From: Opitutus sp.
GTDB taxonomy: Bacteria; Verrucomicrobiota; Verrucomicrobiia; Opitutales; Opitutaceae
Direction: 5' to 3'
Assembly: GCA_025361365.1 (NCBI GenBank)
Contig: JANYAM010000189.1
Span: forward strand, 1 to 54,332
Length of the DNA stretch: 54,332 nt
In this document: positions 40,741-51,392 of the stretch, in pieces
How the letters are laid out: every line of letters begins with the position of its first letter
Numbering within the stretch: the first letter of the stretch is position 1
Notes under the pieces: generated by a model
Databases searched by the model: none
What the model was told of the DNA's origin: nothing
What the model saw: the letters and a program-made list of their open reading frames with translations, nothing else
Translations under genes and position numbers: made by a program

Positions 40741-42104
40741 TCCCGCCGGTCGCCATGTCCCAATTCACTTTCCCCTCCCCTCGTTCCCTTCTCACCCTCC
40801 TCGCGGCGGCCGCGCTGGCGGTGACGCTGGCGGCGCAGCAGCCCGTCCGCGACTACGCGTTCACCGACGCCACCCAGGAGGTGCTCCCGAAATTCAAGAC
40901 GACCGTCGAAGCGAAGAACTACGACGCCGCGATCGCCATCCTGGACGCCCAGATCGCCAAGGTGCCCGCGGACAGCTATGACGCGGCGATGCTCAACCAG
41001 ATCAAGGTCCAGACCCTGTTTCAGAAGGGCGATTTCGCCAAGGCCATCGAACCGATGGAGCGGGCCTTGGCTCTCTCCAACGCCCATACGCCGACGTATT
41101 TCGAGGACCGCATCAGCCGCGACCTGCAGAACTACCTGACCCAGCTCTATGTGCAGGAAGCCGTAGCCTCAAAGAATCCCGCCATCGCCGGCAAACTGTT
41201 CGAGAAGGCGGATATCAGCATGCAGCAATGGCTCAAGCTTACCCCCGGCTCCTCGGCGGATGGCCAGCTCCTCTACTCCCAGCTGCTCTATGCCTGGGCC
41301 ACCCAGAACTCCGAGAAGCCCGACCTGAAGCTCGTCCAGCGCGCCCTAGACCAGACCGAGATCGGTCTTCATCTGGCCATCCACCCGAAAGACACTTTCT
41401 ACCTGATCAAGCTCGCTGCCCTCCAGCAGCTCGGCCGCACGGCCGAGACGGCGGAGATGTTCGAGCTGCTGATCAAGCAGAAGCCCGAAAGCGCCACCTA
41501 CTACCAGCAGCTCGCCGCCACCTACCTGGGTATCGGCCAGGAATTGCGCGCCGCCCTCACCATCGAGCGCGCCCAGGCCCAGGGGCACATGGCGACGCCC
41601 CAATACAATTTCAACCTGGTCGGCATTTACTTCAACATGGGCCAGTTTGAGAAGGCCGCCGACCTGCTGGAGGCCGGGCTGAAGGCCGGCACGATCGAAA
41701 ACGAACAGAAGAACTGGGAACTTCTCGCCCTCTGCTACCAGCAGCTGGAACGTCCGCTGAAGAGCATCGAGGTGCTCAAGCAGGCCGCCAAGGTCTTCCC
41801 GAAATCGGGCCAGTTGGAATTCATGATCGCCCAGGCCTACAACGGCCTGGAAAAATCGGACGAGGCCCTCCCCCACCTGCAGGCCGCCGTCGCCAAGGGC
41901 AACCTCACCAAGCCCCACCAGGTCTACAGCTATCTCGCCTACGTGGCCTACGAGCTGAAGAAATTCGATATCGCGCTGGATGCCGCCAGGAAAGCGGTCG
42001 CCGATCCGGAAGGCGCCAAGGACCGGCAGGCCCAGGGCCTGCTCAAGGGCATCGAGGACATCATCAAGGAACGCGATGCCAAGAAAGAGAAATCCAAGTC
42101 GTAA
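40737..42104 (+). CDS. TPR-repeat periplasmic protein
   Basis: 455 residues with a signal peptide (hydrophobic LLTLLAAAALAVTLA) and a series of degenerate TPR helices from about 40 to 430, for example AIEPMERALALSNAHTP, AATYLGIGQELRAALTIERA and AQAYNGLEKSDEALPHLQ. It ends in a Lys-rich tail. The start ATG overlaps the tonB stop; an internal ATG 18 nt on would give the same signal peptide. TPR proteins next to TonB genes probably act as protein-interaction scaffolds, a role inferred from location. Confidence 0.88.
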   Translation: MIPPVAMSQFTFPSPRSLLTLLAAAALAVTLAAQQPVRDYAFTDATQEVLPKFKTTVEAKNYDAAIAILDAQIAKVPADSYDAAMLNQIKVQTLFQKGDFAKAIEPMERALALSNAHTPTYFEDRISRDLQNYLTQLYVQEAVASKNPAIAGKLFEKADISMQQWLKLTPGSSADGQLLYSQLLYAWATQNSEKPDLKLVQRALDQTEIGLHLAIHPKDTFYLIKLAALQQLGRTAETAEMFELLIKQKPESATYYQQLAATYLGIGQELRAALTIERAQAQGHMATPQYNFNLVGIYFNMGQFEKAADLLEAGLKAGTIENEQKNWELLALCYQQLERPLKSIEVLKQAAKVFPKSGQLEFMIAQAYNGLEKSDEALPHLQAAVAKGNLTKPHQVYSYLAYVAYELKKFDIALDAARKAVADPEGAKDRQAQGLLKGIEDIIKERDAKKEKSKS

Positions 42105-42132
42105 TCCCCTTTAACGCACACCGCACCCGACC

Positions 42133-42672
42133 ATGAACAAAGTCTACATCATCTTCCCGCTGATCTGCACCCTGATCTTTGGCGCGTTCTACTACAGCTT
42201 CGACAAGGGCTATGAGCAGAAACAGGCCGACATCAAGGCCGCGGCCGACGCCACCCTGAAGGCCAAGGTGGCCAAGGATGTCGCGGACCGGGCCACGGCG
42301 ATTGCCGCCGCTGTCGAATCAGCCAAGAAGCGCGAGGCCGAACGGAAGGAACGCGACCGGCTCGCCGAGCAGAAGGCGACCGCCCGCCAGGACGCCGAGG
42401 ACCGCCGCCAGAAGACCTACGACGAGCGCAACCGCGCCCGCGACCAGGTCGGCCGCCTCAAGAAGGACCTCGACGAGGTCAAAGGCACCTTCACCAAGAT
42501 CGAAGAGGACAAGAAGAAATCCCTCGACGAGCAGGCTTTCCTCAAAACCTACGTCAAGCAGGCCGAGGCCAACGTGAAGTATTACTACGACCTGCTTGAG
42601 AAGATCGACGCGGCCGAGAAGGCGAAGGCCGCGCAAGCCGCGGCGGCCGCCGCCGCCGCCAAGAAAGCCTAA
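42133..42672 (+). CDS. TolA-like single-pass coiled-coil protein (first of two)
   Basis: 179 residues: a single N-terminal membrane segment (VYIIFPLICTLIFGAFYYSF) followed by a long charged helix rich in Lys, Glu, Ala and Arg, with heptad-like spacing, and an Ala-rich C-terminus. The layout is like domains I and II of TolA, but no TolA globular C-terminal domain is seen. It is 28 nt downstream of the TPR gene and its neighbour has the same architecture. The role in spanning the periplasm is inferred. Confidence 0.78.
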   Translation: MNKVYIIFPLICTLIFGAFYYSFDKGYEQKQADIKAAADATLKAKVAKDVADRATAIAAAVESAKKREAERKERDRLAEQKATARQDAEDRRQKTYDERNRARDQVGRLKKDLDEVKGTFTKIEEDKKKSLDEQAFLKTYVKQAEANVKYYYDLLEKIDAAEKAKAAQAAAAAAAAKKA

Positions 42673-42693
42673 CCGCCCCACCACCCGACTCTC

Positions 42694-43227
42694 ATGAACA
42701 AGTCATATTTGATCGTCCCGGCCATCCTGCTCGCCATCTTCGGCTTCGTTTATAACGGCGCGTTGAAGGAAATGGCCGAGAAGGAAGCGGCCCGCATCGC
42801 CAAGATCGATGCCGCCACCAAAGCGGACGCCGACCGCAAGGCGGACGTTGAGAAGAAGGCCCAGGCCGAGGCCTTGGAGCGTCAGAAAAAGCGCGAGGCG
42901 GATGACGCGGCCAAGGCCGCCAAGAAGGAAAAAGATTACGCGGACGCGATGACGAAGCTTAAGGACGAGGCCGACGATTACGCGGGCCAGACCGCCAAGC
43001 TGACCAAGGAGGCCGCCGACCTCGAAGCCGGCATTATCCAGACCCGTAACGACAAGGAGCGGCTCACCCGCGAGAGCCTGGAACTGGCCAAGCAGGTGGA
43101 ACTGGCCAAGATCAACCGGCGCAATGCCGAGTTGGAGATCCAGCGCATGCTCGACATGGTTGCGAAGAAGCTCAACGACAGCTCCATCGCCGTCGCGCCG
43201 CCCCCGCCGCCCCCCGCCGCGAAATAA
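42694..43227 (+). CDS. TolA-like single-pass coiled-coil protein (second of two)
   Basis: 177 residues, starting 21 nt after the first. Opening MNKSYLIVPAILLAIFGFVY is a membrane anchor like the preceding protein's. The rest is a Lys/Glu/Ala-rich coiled coil and a Pro-rich tail with six consecutive prolines before AAK. The pair probably arose by duplication and divergence. It closes the ExbBD-TonB series, followed by a strong terminator. Confidence 0.78.
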   Translation: MNKSYLIVPAILLAIFGFVYNGALKEMAEKEAARIAKIDAATKADADRKADVEKKAQAEALERQKKREADDAAKAAKKEKDYADAMTKLKDEADDYAGQTAKLTKEAADLEAGIIQTRNDKERLTRESLELAKQVELAKINRRNAELEIQRMLDMVAKKLNDSSIAVAPPPPPPAAK

Positions 43228-43245
43228 TCCCGACAGCCTCATTCG

Positions 43246-43272
43246 AGCCGCACCCTCCGGTGCGGCTTTTTT
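43246..43272 (+). terminator. Rho-independent terminator after the Ton operon
   Basis: AGCCGCACC (43246-43254) pairs perfectly with GGTGCGGCT (43259-43267) around CTCC, followed by a T-run. Confidence 0.93.
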
Positions 43273-43305
43273 GTCGCCCAAGCCCACTCCGGCTGGCCCG
43301 GCATT

Positions 43306-43369
43306 TTGTAGGTCGGGGTTTATCCCCGACTCAACCGGCTCACTGTCGGGCATAAAGCCAGACCTACAA
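43306..43369. repeat. Palindromic TGTAG-type repeat with internal hairpins
   Basis: TTGTAGGTC (43306-43314) pairs with GACCTACAA (43361-43369). Inside are a hairpin around GTCGGGGTTTATCCCCGAC and a weaker one in TGTCGGGCATAAAGCC. Same architecture as the elements at 2446, 32748 and 35291. Confidence 0.85.
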
Positions 43370-43528
43370 GGATCGGTGGACTCGCCGGCTAAGTCATTTC
43401 TGTTCAACGCCGGATCGGGCCGTTGTGTCATATAACCCACCCCCTTCTTTTGAAAACGGCCGGATTGGCCCGCGGGCTGCTTTTAGCCGGGTGCTGACGT
43501 TCCAACCAACCACTACCTAAACTACATC

Positions 43529-44320
43529 ATGAAGAAGATTGCACTCATCCTCGCGGCGCTCGTTGCGGGCGCTTCGCTCTCGGCCCAAGCCCCGGCCGCG
43601 CCGGCCACACCCGAGGCAGCCTCCAGCTCCTGGGTGTTCACACCCGCCTTCACTTCCCAATACATGTTCCGTGGTGCTCGGCTGGGCGGCCCGTCCTTCG
43701 AGCCCTCCCTTGAATACGACTCCGGTTCCTTCGCCGTCGGCGTGTGGGCCAACGTCCCCTTGAAGGACAAAGTCGACGGTCAGTCGGACCCCGAGTTCGA
43801 TTTCTACGGTTCCTATACGATGGATTTGGTCAAGGACACGCTGTCGATCGCGCCGGGCGTCACGATCTACACCTACCCGAATGCGAAAAAGGCCAACGGT
43901 TTCTACAAGGCGACCTTTGAACCGAACCTCGCCCTCAACTACACGGTAGGCGGAGTGAAATTCAGCCCGAAGCTCTATTATGATTTCGTGCTCAAGGGCC
44001 CGACGGCTGAATTGACCGCCGCCTACGCCGTTCCGCTCAAGGATCTCAGCACTGAGCTCGATTTCACCGGCACCTACGGCACATTCAAGTGGACATCGGC
44101 TGTCCCCGACACGAGCCCAGACATCAAAAACTGGGGTAACTACTACCTGCTCGGCGTCGCCGCCCCCTTCCAGGTCAGCAAGGATTCCAAGCTCACGGTT
44201 GGCTTCGCCTACACGAAGGGTTCCAGTAACTTCTTCAAGCAGGGGGTTGCCGGCAAGGTGGCCAACACCGCCGCGGTCGGCCGCGGCGTACTCACCATCA
44301 GCTACGCGATTACATTCTAA
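43529..44320 (+). CDS. TorF-like putative outer-membrane beta-barrel protein
   Basis: 263 residues. The signal peptide ends around SLSAQA. The mature region alternates aromatic and polar residues and ends in an aromatic Phe (SYAITF), as in outer-membrane barrels. The segment WVFTPAFTSQYMFRGARLGGPSFEPSLEY is characteristic of the TorF/Gcw_chp family of putative porins. A strong terminator follows. It is downstream of the Ton operon but separate from it. The transported solute is unknown. Confidence 0.85.
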   Translation: MKKIALILAALVAGASLSAQAPAAPATPEAASSSWVFTPAFTSQYMFRGARLGGPSFEPSLEYDSGSFAVGVWANVPLKDKVDGQSDPEFDFYGSYTMDLVKDTLSIAPGVTIYTYPNAKKANGFYKATFEPNLALNYTVGGVKFSPKLYYDFVLKGPTAELTAAYAVPLKDLSTELDFTGTYGTFKWTSAVPDTSPDIKNWGNYYLLGVAAPFQVSKDSKLTVGFAYTKGSSNFFKQGVAGKVANTAAVGRGVLTISYAITF

Positions 44321-44341
44321 CCGGCCACCACGCTCCCATCC

Positions 44342-44371
44342 GGCCCGGGCGTATTCCGCCCGGGCCTTTTT
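44342..44371 (+). terminator. Rho-independent terminator after the TorF-like gene
   Basis: GGCCCGGGCG (44342-44351) pairs perfectly with CGCCCGGGCC (44357-44366), followed by TTTTT. It also separates the convergent aminotransferase gene. Confidence 0.94.
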
Positions 44372-44412
44372 ATGGGCGCCTCACGCCCCGACCGGCCGCG
44401 CCCTCCGTAGCT

Positions 44413-45618
44413 TCAGCGAAGGACGGGCGCCTTCAGCGTGTTCAGCATCCGCTCGATCCGGTCGCAGGCCGCTGTCAGCTTCTCCTCGTTCGCCGTGAAG
44501 CAGGCGCGCACGTGCCCCTTGCCCGCGTCGCCAAACGCCGTGCCGGGCACAACCGCGACTTTCTGCTCGCTCAGCAGCCGGCGGGCAAACTCACCTTCGT
44601 CCAGCCCGGTCCCCTTCACCGACGGGAAGGCGTAGAACGACCCGCGCGGCGAATGGCACTGCAGGCCGGCCGCGTTGATCCGGCGGACAAAGAGGTCGCG
44701 GCGCTCGCGGTAGCGGTCGCGCATGAATTTGGTGGCATCGTCGCCGAGGCGCAGCGCGGCCACGGCGCCTTCCTGGCTGATGCTCGGGGCGCACAGCATC
44801 GAATACTGGTGCACCTTCATCATCGCCTCGATCAGCGGCGCCGGGCCGCAGGCGTAGCCGAGCCGGAATCCGGTCATCGCAAAAGCCTTCGAAAAACCGT
44901 GCAGGAGGATAGTCCGCTCGCGCATGCCGGGCAGGCTGGCGATGCTCGTGTGGACACCCTCAAACACCAGCTCCGAGTAGATCTCGTCGCTGATCACGAT
45001 CAGGTCCTTCTCGATCGCGAACTTCGCGATGCGCTCCAGCTGCTCCTTGGAGCAGACGCCGCCCGTCGGGTTGCAGGGCAGGTTCAGCAGGAGGAGCTTG
45101 CAGCCGGGCTGCCAGGCCGCCGCCAGCGCCGGGGCGTCGAGCGAGAACAACTCGGTGGCGTGCGTGCCGACCGGGACTCCCACCGCGTGAACTAGGTCCA
45201 CCGACGGGGCGTAGGAAACATAACAGGGCTGGTGATACATTACCTTGTCGCCCGGATTGAGTAGCGAGCGGAGGGCCAGGTCGAGACCCTCGGAAACGCC
45301 GACGGTCACTAGGACCTCGTCGTCCCAGCGGTAGCCGACCTTGAAATGCCCCTCGGCGTAGCGGCAGATCTCCTTGCGGAGCTCGGGCAGACCGAGATTC
45401 GACGTGTAATGGGTCTTGCCGGTGTCCATGGCGGTCTTGACGGCGTCACGGATGGGCTGCGGGGTGTCGAAATCGGGTTCGCCGATGCCGAGGGAGATGA
45501 CGCCGTCGGTCTTCGCGACGAGTTCAAAAAAATCACGGATGCCGGAACGGCGCAGGCCCGCCACGTGACGCGCAATGAAGCGGGTCGTATCGAGTGGCGG
45601 TTGGGAGGAAAGGCTCAT
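44413..45618 (-). CDS. Class I/II PLP-dependent aminotransferase
   Basis: 401 residues. SLGIGEPDFDTPQPIRDAV near the N-terminus and the PLP-binding Lys244 in HGFSKAFAMTGFRLGY identify a fold-type I aminotransferase of the aspartate/alanine group. Following leuB in the branched-chain operon, it may be the final amino-donor enzyme, but broad-specificity members of this type are also aspartate or alanine transaminases, and it differs from the fold-type IV IlvE. No substrate can be assigned with certainty. The start is 30 nt downstream of the leuB stop. Confidence 0.93.
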   Translation of the reverse strand: MSLSSQPPLDTTRFIARHVAGLRRSGIRDFFELVAKTDGVISLGIGEPDFDTPQPIRDAVKTAMDTGKTHYTSNLGLPELRKEICRYAEGHFKVGYRWDDEVLVTVGVSEGLDLALRSLLNPGDKVMYHQPCYVSYAPSVDLVHAVGVPVGTHATELFSLDAPALAAAWQPGCKLLLLNLPCNPTGGVCSKEQLERIAKFAIEKDLIVISDEIYSELVFEGVHTSIASLPGMRERTILLHGFSKAFAMTGFRLGYACGPAPLIEAMMKVHQYSMLCAPSISQEGAVAALRLGDDATKFMRDRYRERRDLFVRRINAAGLQCHSPRGSFYAFPSVKGTGLDEGEFARRLLSEQKVAVVPGTAFGDAGKGHVRACFTANEEKLTAACDRIERMLNTLKAPVLR

Positions 45619-45648
45619 GGAAAAATTCGGGATATAAGGTTGGAGGAT

Positions 45649-46719
45649 CTAAGGCGCCAGCCGTTCACGGATGGCGTGGCCCATCTGGGCGGTGGTCAGC
45701 GGCTGCTTGGCGCCGAGATCGGCGGTGTGGCAGCCGGCATCGAGGGCGGCGCTTACGGCCGCCTCGATAGCTCGGGCCTCGGCCTCCAAGCCGAGGGAAT
45801 ACCGCAGCAGCATGGCCGCGGAAAGGATGGTGCCGGTCGGGTTGGCAATACCCTTGCCCGCGATGTCCGGCGCCGAGCCGTGGATGGGCTCGTAGAGGCC
45901 GAGCTTCCCCTCACCGAGCGACGCGCTGGGCAACACGCCGAGCGAGCCGGCCAGCACCGCGGCCTCGTCCGTCAGGATGTCGCCGAACATGTTCTCGGTG
46001 ACGATCACGTCGAACGACGGCGCGTGGGTGATCAGGCGCATGGCGCAGGAATCGACCAGCTGGTGCTCCAGCTTCACTTCGGGAAACTGTTTGCCGATCT
46101 CGATGGCGACCTTGCGCCAGAGGCGGGACGACTCGAGCACGTTGGCCTTGTCGACCGAGGTCACGAGCTTGCGACGCTTCTGCGCCATCTGGAAAGCCAG
46201 CAGCACAATGCGGCGGATTTCCTTCTCCGTATAGATGAGGGTATCAACGGCGACTTCGCCCTCGGGCGTCTGGGTGCGGCCCTTCGGCGTGCCGAAATAG
46301 AGGCCGCCCGTCAGCTCGCGGATGACCACGAAGTCCACGCCGGCGACGCGCTCGGGCTTGAGTGGCGACAGTTTGGCCAGGGACGGATACGGGCACACGG
46401 GGCGGACGTTGGCGTAGAGACCGAGGGCCTTGCGGATAGCGAGCAGGCCCTGCTCCGGGCGGACCTTGGCCTGGGGGTCATCCCACTTCGGGCCGCCCAC
46501 GGCGCCCAGCAGCACGGCATCGGAGGCCTTGGCGGCAGCGAGCGTCTCGTCCGGCATGGCTGTGCCCTTCGCGTCGATGGCGCAGCCCCCGAGCAGGTGC
46601 TCGGAGAACTTGAACTCGTGGCCATGGCGCTTGGCGATGGCCTCTAGCACGAGCCGGGCTTCATTGACGACTTCGGGACCAATGCCGTCACCGGGAGTGA
46701 GTGCGATGCTTGCTTTCAT
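45649..46719 (-). CDS. leuB: 3-isopropylmalate dehydrogenase
   Basis: 356 residues. Opening LTPGDGIGPEVVNEARLVL and GGPKWDDPQAKVRPEQGLL identify a beta-decarboxylating dehydrogenase. NAD is the expected cofactor. It oxidises 3-isopropylmalate in leucine synthesis and, with cimA adjacent, probably also 3-methylmalate in isoleucine synthesis. It lies 6 nt downstream of cimA. Confidence 0.97.
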   Translation of the reverse strand: MKASIALTPGDGIGPEVVNEARLVLEAIAKRHGHEFKFSEHLLGGCAIDAKGTAMPDETLAAAKASDAVLLGAVGGPKWDDPQAKVRPEQGLLAIRKALGLYANVRPVCPYPSLAKLSPLKPERVAGVDFVVIRELTGGLYFGTPKGRTQTPEGEVAVDTLIYTEKEIRRIVLLAFQMAQKRRKLVTSVDKANVLESSRLWRKVAIEIGKQFPEVKLEHQLVDSCAMRLITHAPSFDVIVTENMFGDILTDEAAVLAGSLGVLPSASLGEGKLGLYEPIHGSAPDIAGKGIANPTGTILSAAMLLRYSLGLEAEARAIEAAVSAALDAGCHTADLGAKQPLTTAQMGHAIRERLAP

Positions 46720-46725
46720 GTAAGA

Positions 46726-48315
<1,590 letters not shown>

Positions 48316-48321
48316 GCGGAA

Positions 48322-49932
48322 TCAGCGGGAAACTTCGGTGGGCGTGCTCTGCGGGTGCTGGGCCCGGCCACTGGACGAGCGCGACAGCACGTGGTTGAGG
48401 GAGGCGATGTAGGCCTTGGCCGCGGCGACGACGATGTCGCTGTCCGCGCCGTGGCCGTGCGAGGAACGCTGCTCCTCGTGGCGGACGCGGACGGTGGCCT
48501 CCGCGAGGGCGTCGACGCCCTCGGTGACGGCGCTGATGCCGAACTCGAGTAATTCGACCGGCAGCTGGACGATGCCGTTGATCGCCTTGTAGGCGGCGTC
48601 AACGGGACCGGTGCCGAGGGCGGCCGCGCTGCGGATCTTGCCATCGGGATCGCGGAGACGAACGCTGGCGGTCGGCATGCCGGTGGTGCCGCACATCACC
48701 TGCAGTGAGTCTAGGGCCCAGAGCTCAGGCACGGTGGTGCGCTCGTCGGAGGCGAGCGCGATGAGGTCGGCGTCCTGCACGGCTTTCTTGCGGTCGGCGA
48801 GCTTCTTGAACTCGTTGAAGGCCTTGAGCAGCGCATCGCCCTCGAGCGGGTAACCAAGTTCGGTGAGACGCTTGGAGAAGGCCGCGCGACCGGAATGCTT
48901 GCCGAGCACGAGCATGGTGTGCGTCGCGCCAACGTCCTGCGGCTTCATGATCTCGTAGGTCTCGGCATTCTTGATCATGCCGTCCTGGTGAATGCCTGAC
49001 TCGTGCGCGAAGGCGTTGGCGCCGACGATGGCCTTGTTCGGTGGCACGGGATAGCTGGTGCTGCGGGAGACAAGCTTGCTGATGCGGCAGAGCTGGGTGG
49101 CGTCGACGCCGGTCTGGAGGCCGATCTTCGCGCCGCGGGTGCGGATGGCCATGACGACCTCCTCGAGCGACGCGTTGCCCGCGCGCTCGCCGATGCCGTT
49201 GACCGTGACCTCCGCCTGGCGCGCGCCGGCGCGGAGGCCGGCGAGCGAGTTGGCGACGGCCAGGCCGAGATCATCGTGGCAATGCACGGAGATGATCACG
49301 TCCTTGGCGCCCGGCGTATGCTTGATGATGCCCTCGATCAACGCGCCGAACTCATCGGGCATGGTGTAGCCGACCGTGTCCGGGATGTTGAGCGTGGTGG
49401 CGCCGGCCTTGATGACGGCGGTGAGCACCTTGTAGAGGAACTCCGGGTCGCTGCGCCCGGCGTCCTCGGGCGAGAACTCGACGTCCTTGCAGAGCGAACG
49501 CGCATAGGCGACCATCTCGACGGCCTTCGCGGTCATCTCCTCGCGCGACATGCGCAGCTTGTGCGTGAGGTGGAGATCGCTGGTCGCGAGGAAAGTGTGG
49601 ATGCGCGGGTGCTTGGCGCCCTTGACGCCCTGCCAGGCCGCGTCGATGTCGTTCTTGGTGCAGCGCGCGAGACCGCAGATGATGGGCGGCGTGGCCTGCG
49701 GGCGGCCCTCGATGGCGGTCTGGCCGATTTCGGCGGCGATGGATTGCACCGCGGCGAGGTCGTCGGGCGAAGCGGCGGGGAAGCCGGCCTCGATCACGTC
49801 GACGCCGAGGCGGGCGAGCGCGCGGGCGACCTCGAGCTTTTCAGCCGAGGTCATGGAAGCACCGGGCGCCTGCTCGCCGTCGCGGAGGCTGGTGTCGAAG
49901 ATTCTAACGTAGTTGGATTTGGAAGAGGACAT
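48322..49932 (-). CDS. leuA: 2-isopropylmalate synthase
   Basis: 536 residues. IFDTSLRDGEQAPGASMTSAEK is the LeuA opening, with VHCHDDLGLAVANSLAGLRAGA and GIGERAGNASLEEV as catalytic motifs, and a C-terminal dimerisation and leucine-binding domain (about 390-515). It makes 2-isopropylmalate from 2-oxoisovalerate and acetyl-CoA. It is separated from ilvC by a small inserted gene (49962-50339) with repeat arms. Confidence 0.96.
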   Translation of the reverse strand: MSSSKSNYVRIFDTSLRDGEQAPGASMTSAEKLEVARALARLGVDVIEAGFPAASPDDLAAVQSIAAEIGQTAIEGRPQATPPIICGLARCTKNDIDAAWQGVKGAKHPRIHTFLATSDLHLTHKLRMSREEMTAKAVEMVAYARSLCKDVEFSPEDAGRSDPEFLYKVLTAVIKAGATTLNIPDTVGYTMPDEFGALIEGIIKHTPGAKDVIISVHCHDDLGLAVANSLAGLRAGARQAEVTVNGIGERAGNASLEEVVMAIRTRGAKIGLQTGVDATQLCRISKLVSRSTSYPVPPNKAIVGANAFAHESGIHQDGMIKNAETYEIMKPQDVGATHTMLVLGKHSGRAAFSKRLTELGYPLEGDALLKAFNEFKKLADRKKAVQDADLIALASDERTTVPELWALDSLQVMCGTTGMPTASVRLRDPDGKIRSAAALGTGPVDAAYKAINGIVQLPVELLEFGISAVTEGVDALAEATVRVRHEEQRSSHGHGADSDIVVAAAKAYIASLNHVLSRSSSGRAQHPQSTPTEVSR

Positions 49933-49934
49933 GG

Positions 49935-49957
49935 CGAGAGTGAAAGTGAAGGTGAAC
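49935..49957. repeat. Left arm of 6-bp-periodic inverted repeat bracketing the four-helix gene
   Basis: The 6-bp units GTGAAA, GTGAAG, GTGAAC are read in tandem, just upstream of the leuA start. The approximate inverse is at 50341-50376. Confidence 0.75.
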
Positions 49958-49961
49958 GGAG

Positions 49962-50339
49962 TTATTTCGAGGAGGCCAACTGAGAGCGAAGCTTCAGAAT
50001 ACTGGCTGTCAGGATGCCGATGATCTCGTCACAAAGGGCGATACGAGTCTCCGGCAGGCCGGCTGGCAGCCAGTGTCTAAGTCGCAGGTAGCGACCGGCC
50101 GTTTCCTGGGCAGAGCCACGGGAGATGACCAGGAACTGGCAGTATTCTTTCTTGGTCCCGCGACCGTAACCTTCCTCGATGTTCGAGGGGATCGAATCCG
50201 CACTGGCTAGCTGCTGGGCCAGCAGACGCTCGCACGACCGAACCCCGGAGAGCAACGCCATGTCCGCCACGACAAAATCAAAGAGCTCCAGCGCCTTGGT
50301 GTAGGCGCCGTAGTTCATCAATTTGGTGCGGGCGTTCAT
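49962..50339 (-). CDS. Four-helix-bundle protein of the 23S rRNA intervening-sequence family
   Basis: 125 residues. The segment ASADSIPSNIEEGYGRGTKK and FLVISRGSAQETAGRYLRL match the four-helix family first found encoded in intervening sequences of 23S rRNA, but here it sits between ilvC and leuA. Helical throughout, with no catalytic motif. Its function is not known. Its start is preceded by a 6-bp-periodic repeat arm and the stop is a few nt from the other arm, so the gene and arms form one module inside an amino-acid operon. Confidence 0.9.
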   Translation of the reverse strand: MNARTKLMNYGAYTKALELFDFVVADMALLSGVRSCERLLAQQLASADSIPSNIEEGYGRGTKKEYCQFLVISRGSAQETAGRYLRLRHWLPAGLPETRIALCDEIIGILTASILKLRSQLASSK

Positions 50340-50340
50340 G

Positions 50341-50376
50341 GATTGGACACTTTCACATTCACTTTCCCTCTCACTC
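50341..50376. repeat. Right arm of 6-bp-periodic inverted repeat bracketing the four-helix gene
   Basis: On the minus strand this stretch reads AGGGAA, AGTGAA, TGTGAA, AGTG in 6-bp steps. It is the approximate inverse of 49935-49957, including the shared GGAG and GAGAG bases at the outer end. Confidence 0.72.
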
Positions 50377-50381
50377 CGTGG

Positions 50382-51392
50382 TCATTTGGAAATGACCACG
50401 GGGTTGAGGAACGGCATCATCGCGCGCAGCTTGGCGCCGACGACTTCGATCTTCTGGCCGCGCTCGCGGTTGCGGAACTTGTCCATGGTCTTGCGACCAT
50501 GCTTGTTGTTCTCGTCGATGAAGCGTTTGGCGAACTTGCCGGTCGTGATGTCCTTGAGGATGCGCTTCATCTCGGCCTGCGTCTTCTTGGTGACGACGCG
50601 CGGGCCGGAAACGTAATCGCCCCACTCCGCGGTGTCGGAGACGGAATAGCGCATGTAATTGAGGCCGCCGCGATACATCAGGTCCACGATGAGCTTCAGC
50701 TCGTGCATGCACTCGAAGTAGGCGATCTCGGGCTGGTAGCCCGCGTCGACGAGGGTCTTGAAGCCGGCCTTGACCAGCTCGGCGCAACCGCCGCAGAGGA
50801 CCGCCTGCTCGCCGAAGAGATCGGTCTCGGTCTCCTCGCTGAAGGTCGTCTCGAGCACGCCCGCGCGGGTGCAGCCGATGCCGCGGCCATAGGACAGCGC
50901 GAGCTTCTTGGCGTGGCCGGTGGCGTTCTGGTGGACGGCGATGAGGCCGGGGACGCCGCCGCCCTCCTGGAAGACCTCGCGCACGCGATGGCCGGGGGAC
51001 TTCGGGGCGATCATGGTCACGTCGACGTTCTTCGGCGGGACGACGCCCTTGAAGCGGATATTAAAGCCGTGCGCGAACATCAGCATCTTGCCGGCGGTGA
51101 GATACGGCGCGATCTCCGCCTTGTAGAGGCGGGCCTGGACGTGGTCCGGCACGAGCACCATGATGACGTCGGCCCACTTGGCCGCCTCGGCGACGGAGGT
51201 GACGGTCAGACCGGCCTTCTTGGCCTTGGCGACGGACTTGCTCGTCGGCGCGAGGCCGACGCGGACCTTGACGCCGCTCTCCTTGAGATTGAGCGCGTGG
51301 GCGTGGCCCTGGGAGCCGTAGCCGATGATCGCGACCTTCTTGGCGCGGATGAGGGAGAGGTTAGCGTCCTTGTCGTAGTAGATTTTAGCCAT
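50382..51392 (-). CDS. ilvC: Ketol-acid reductoisomerase (class I)
   Basis: 336 residues, the short class I form. The Rossmann motif [17 protein letters not shown] binds NADPH, and the C-terminal knotted domain has the metal-binding acidic residues in [17 protein letters not shown]. It isomerises and reduces acetolactate and acetohydroxybutyrate, the second common step to valine and isoleucine. The gene is fourth in the order ilvD-ilvB-ilvN-ilvC. Confidence 0.97.
   Translation of the reverse strand: MAKIYYDKDANLSLIRAKKVAIIGYGSQGHAHALNLKESGVKVRVGLAPTSKSVAKAKKAGLTVTSVAEAAKWADVIMVLVPDHVQARLYKAEIAPYLTAGKMLMFAHGFNIRFKGVVPPKNVDVTMIAPKSPGHRVREVFQEGGGVPGLIAVHQNATGHAKKLALSYGRGIGCTRAGVLETTFSEETETDLFGEQAVLCGGCAELVKAGFKTLVDAGYQPEIAYFECMHELKLIVDLMYRGGLNYMRYSVSDTAEWGDYVSGPRVVTKKTQAEMKRILKDITTGKFAKRFIDENNKHGRKTMDKFRNRERGQKIEVVGAKLRAMMPFLNPVVISK

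Larger units (their letters stand above)
43228..43528. other. Intergenic stretch of about 300 nt: terminator, palindrome, promoter space
   Basis: It contains the terminator at 43246-43272 and the palindromic repeat at 43306-43369. The rest, about 160 nt, leads to the TorF-like gene and presumably holds its promoter; I see no clear -35/-10 pair and no ORF worth calling. Confidence 0.6.
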
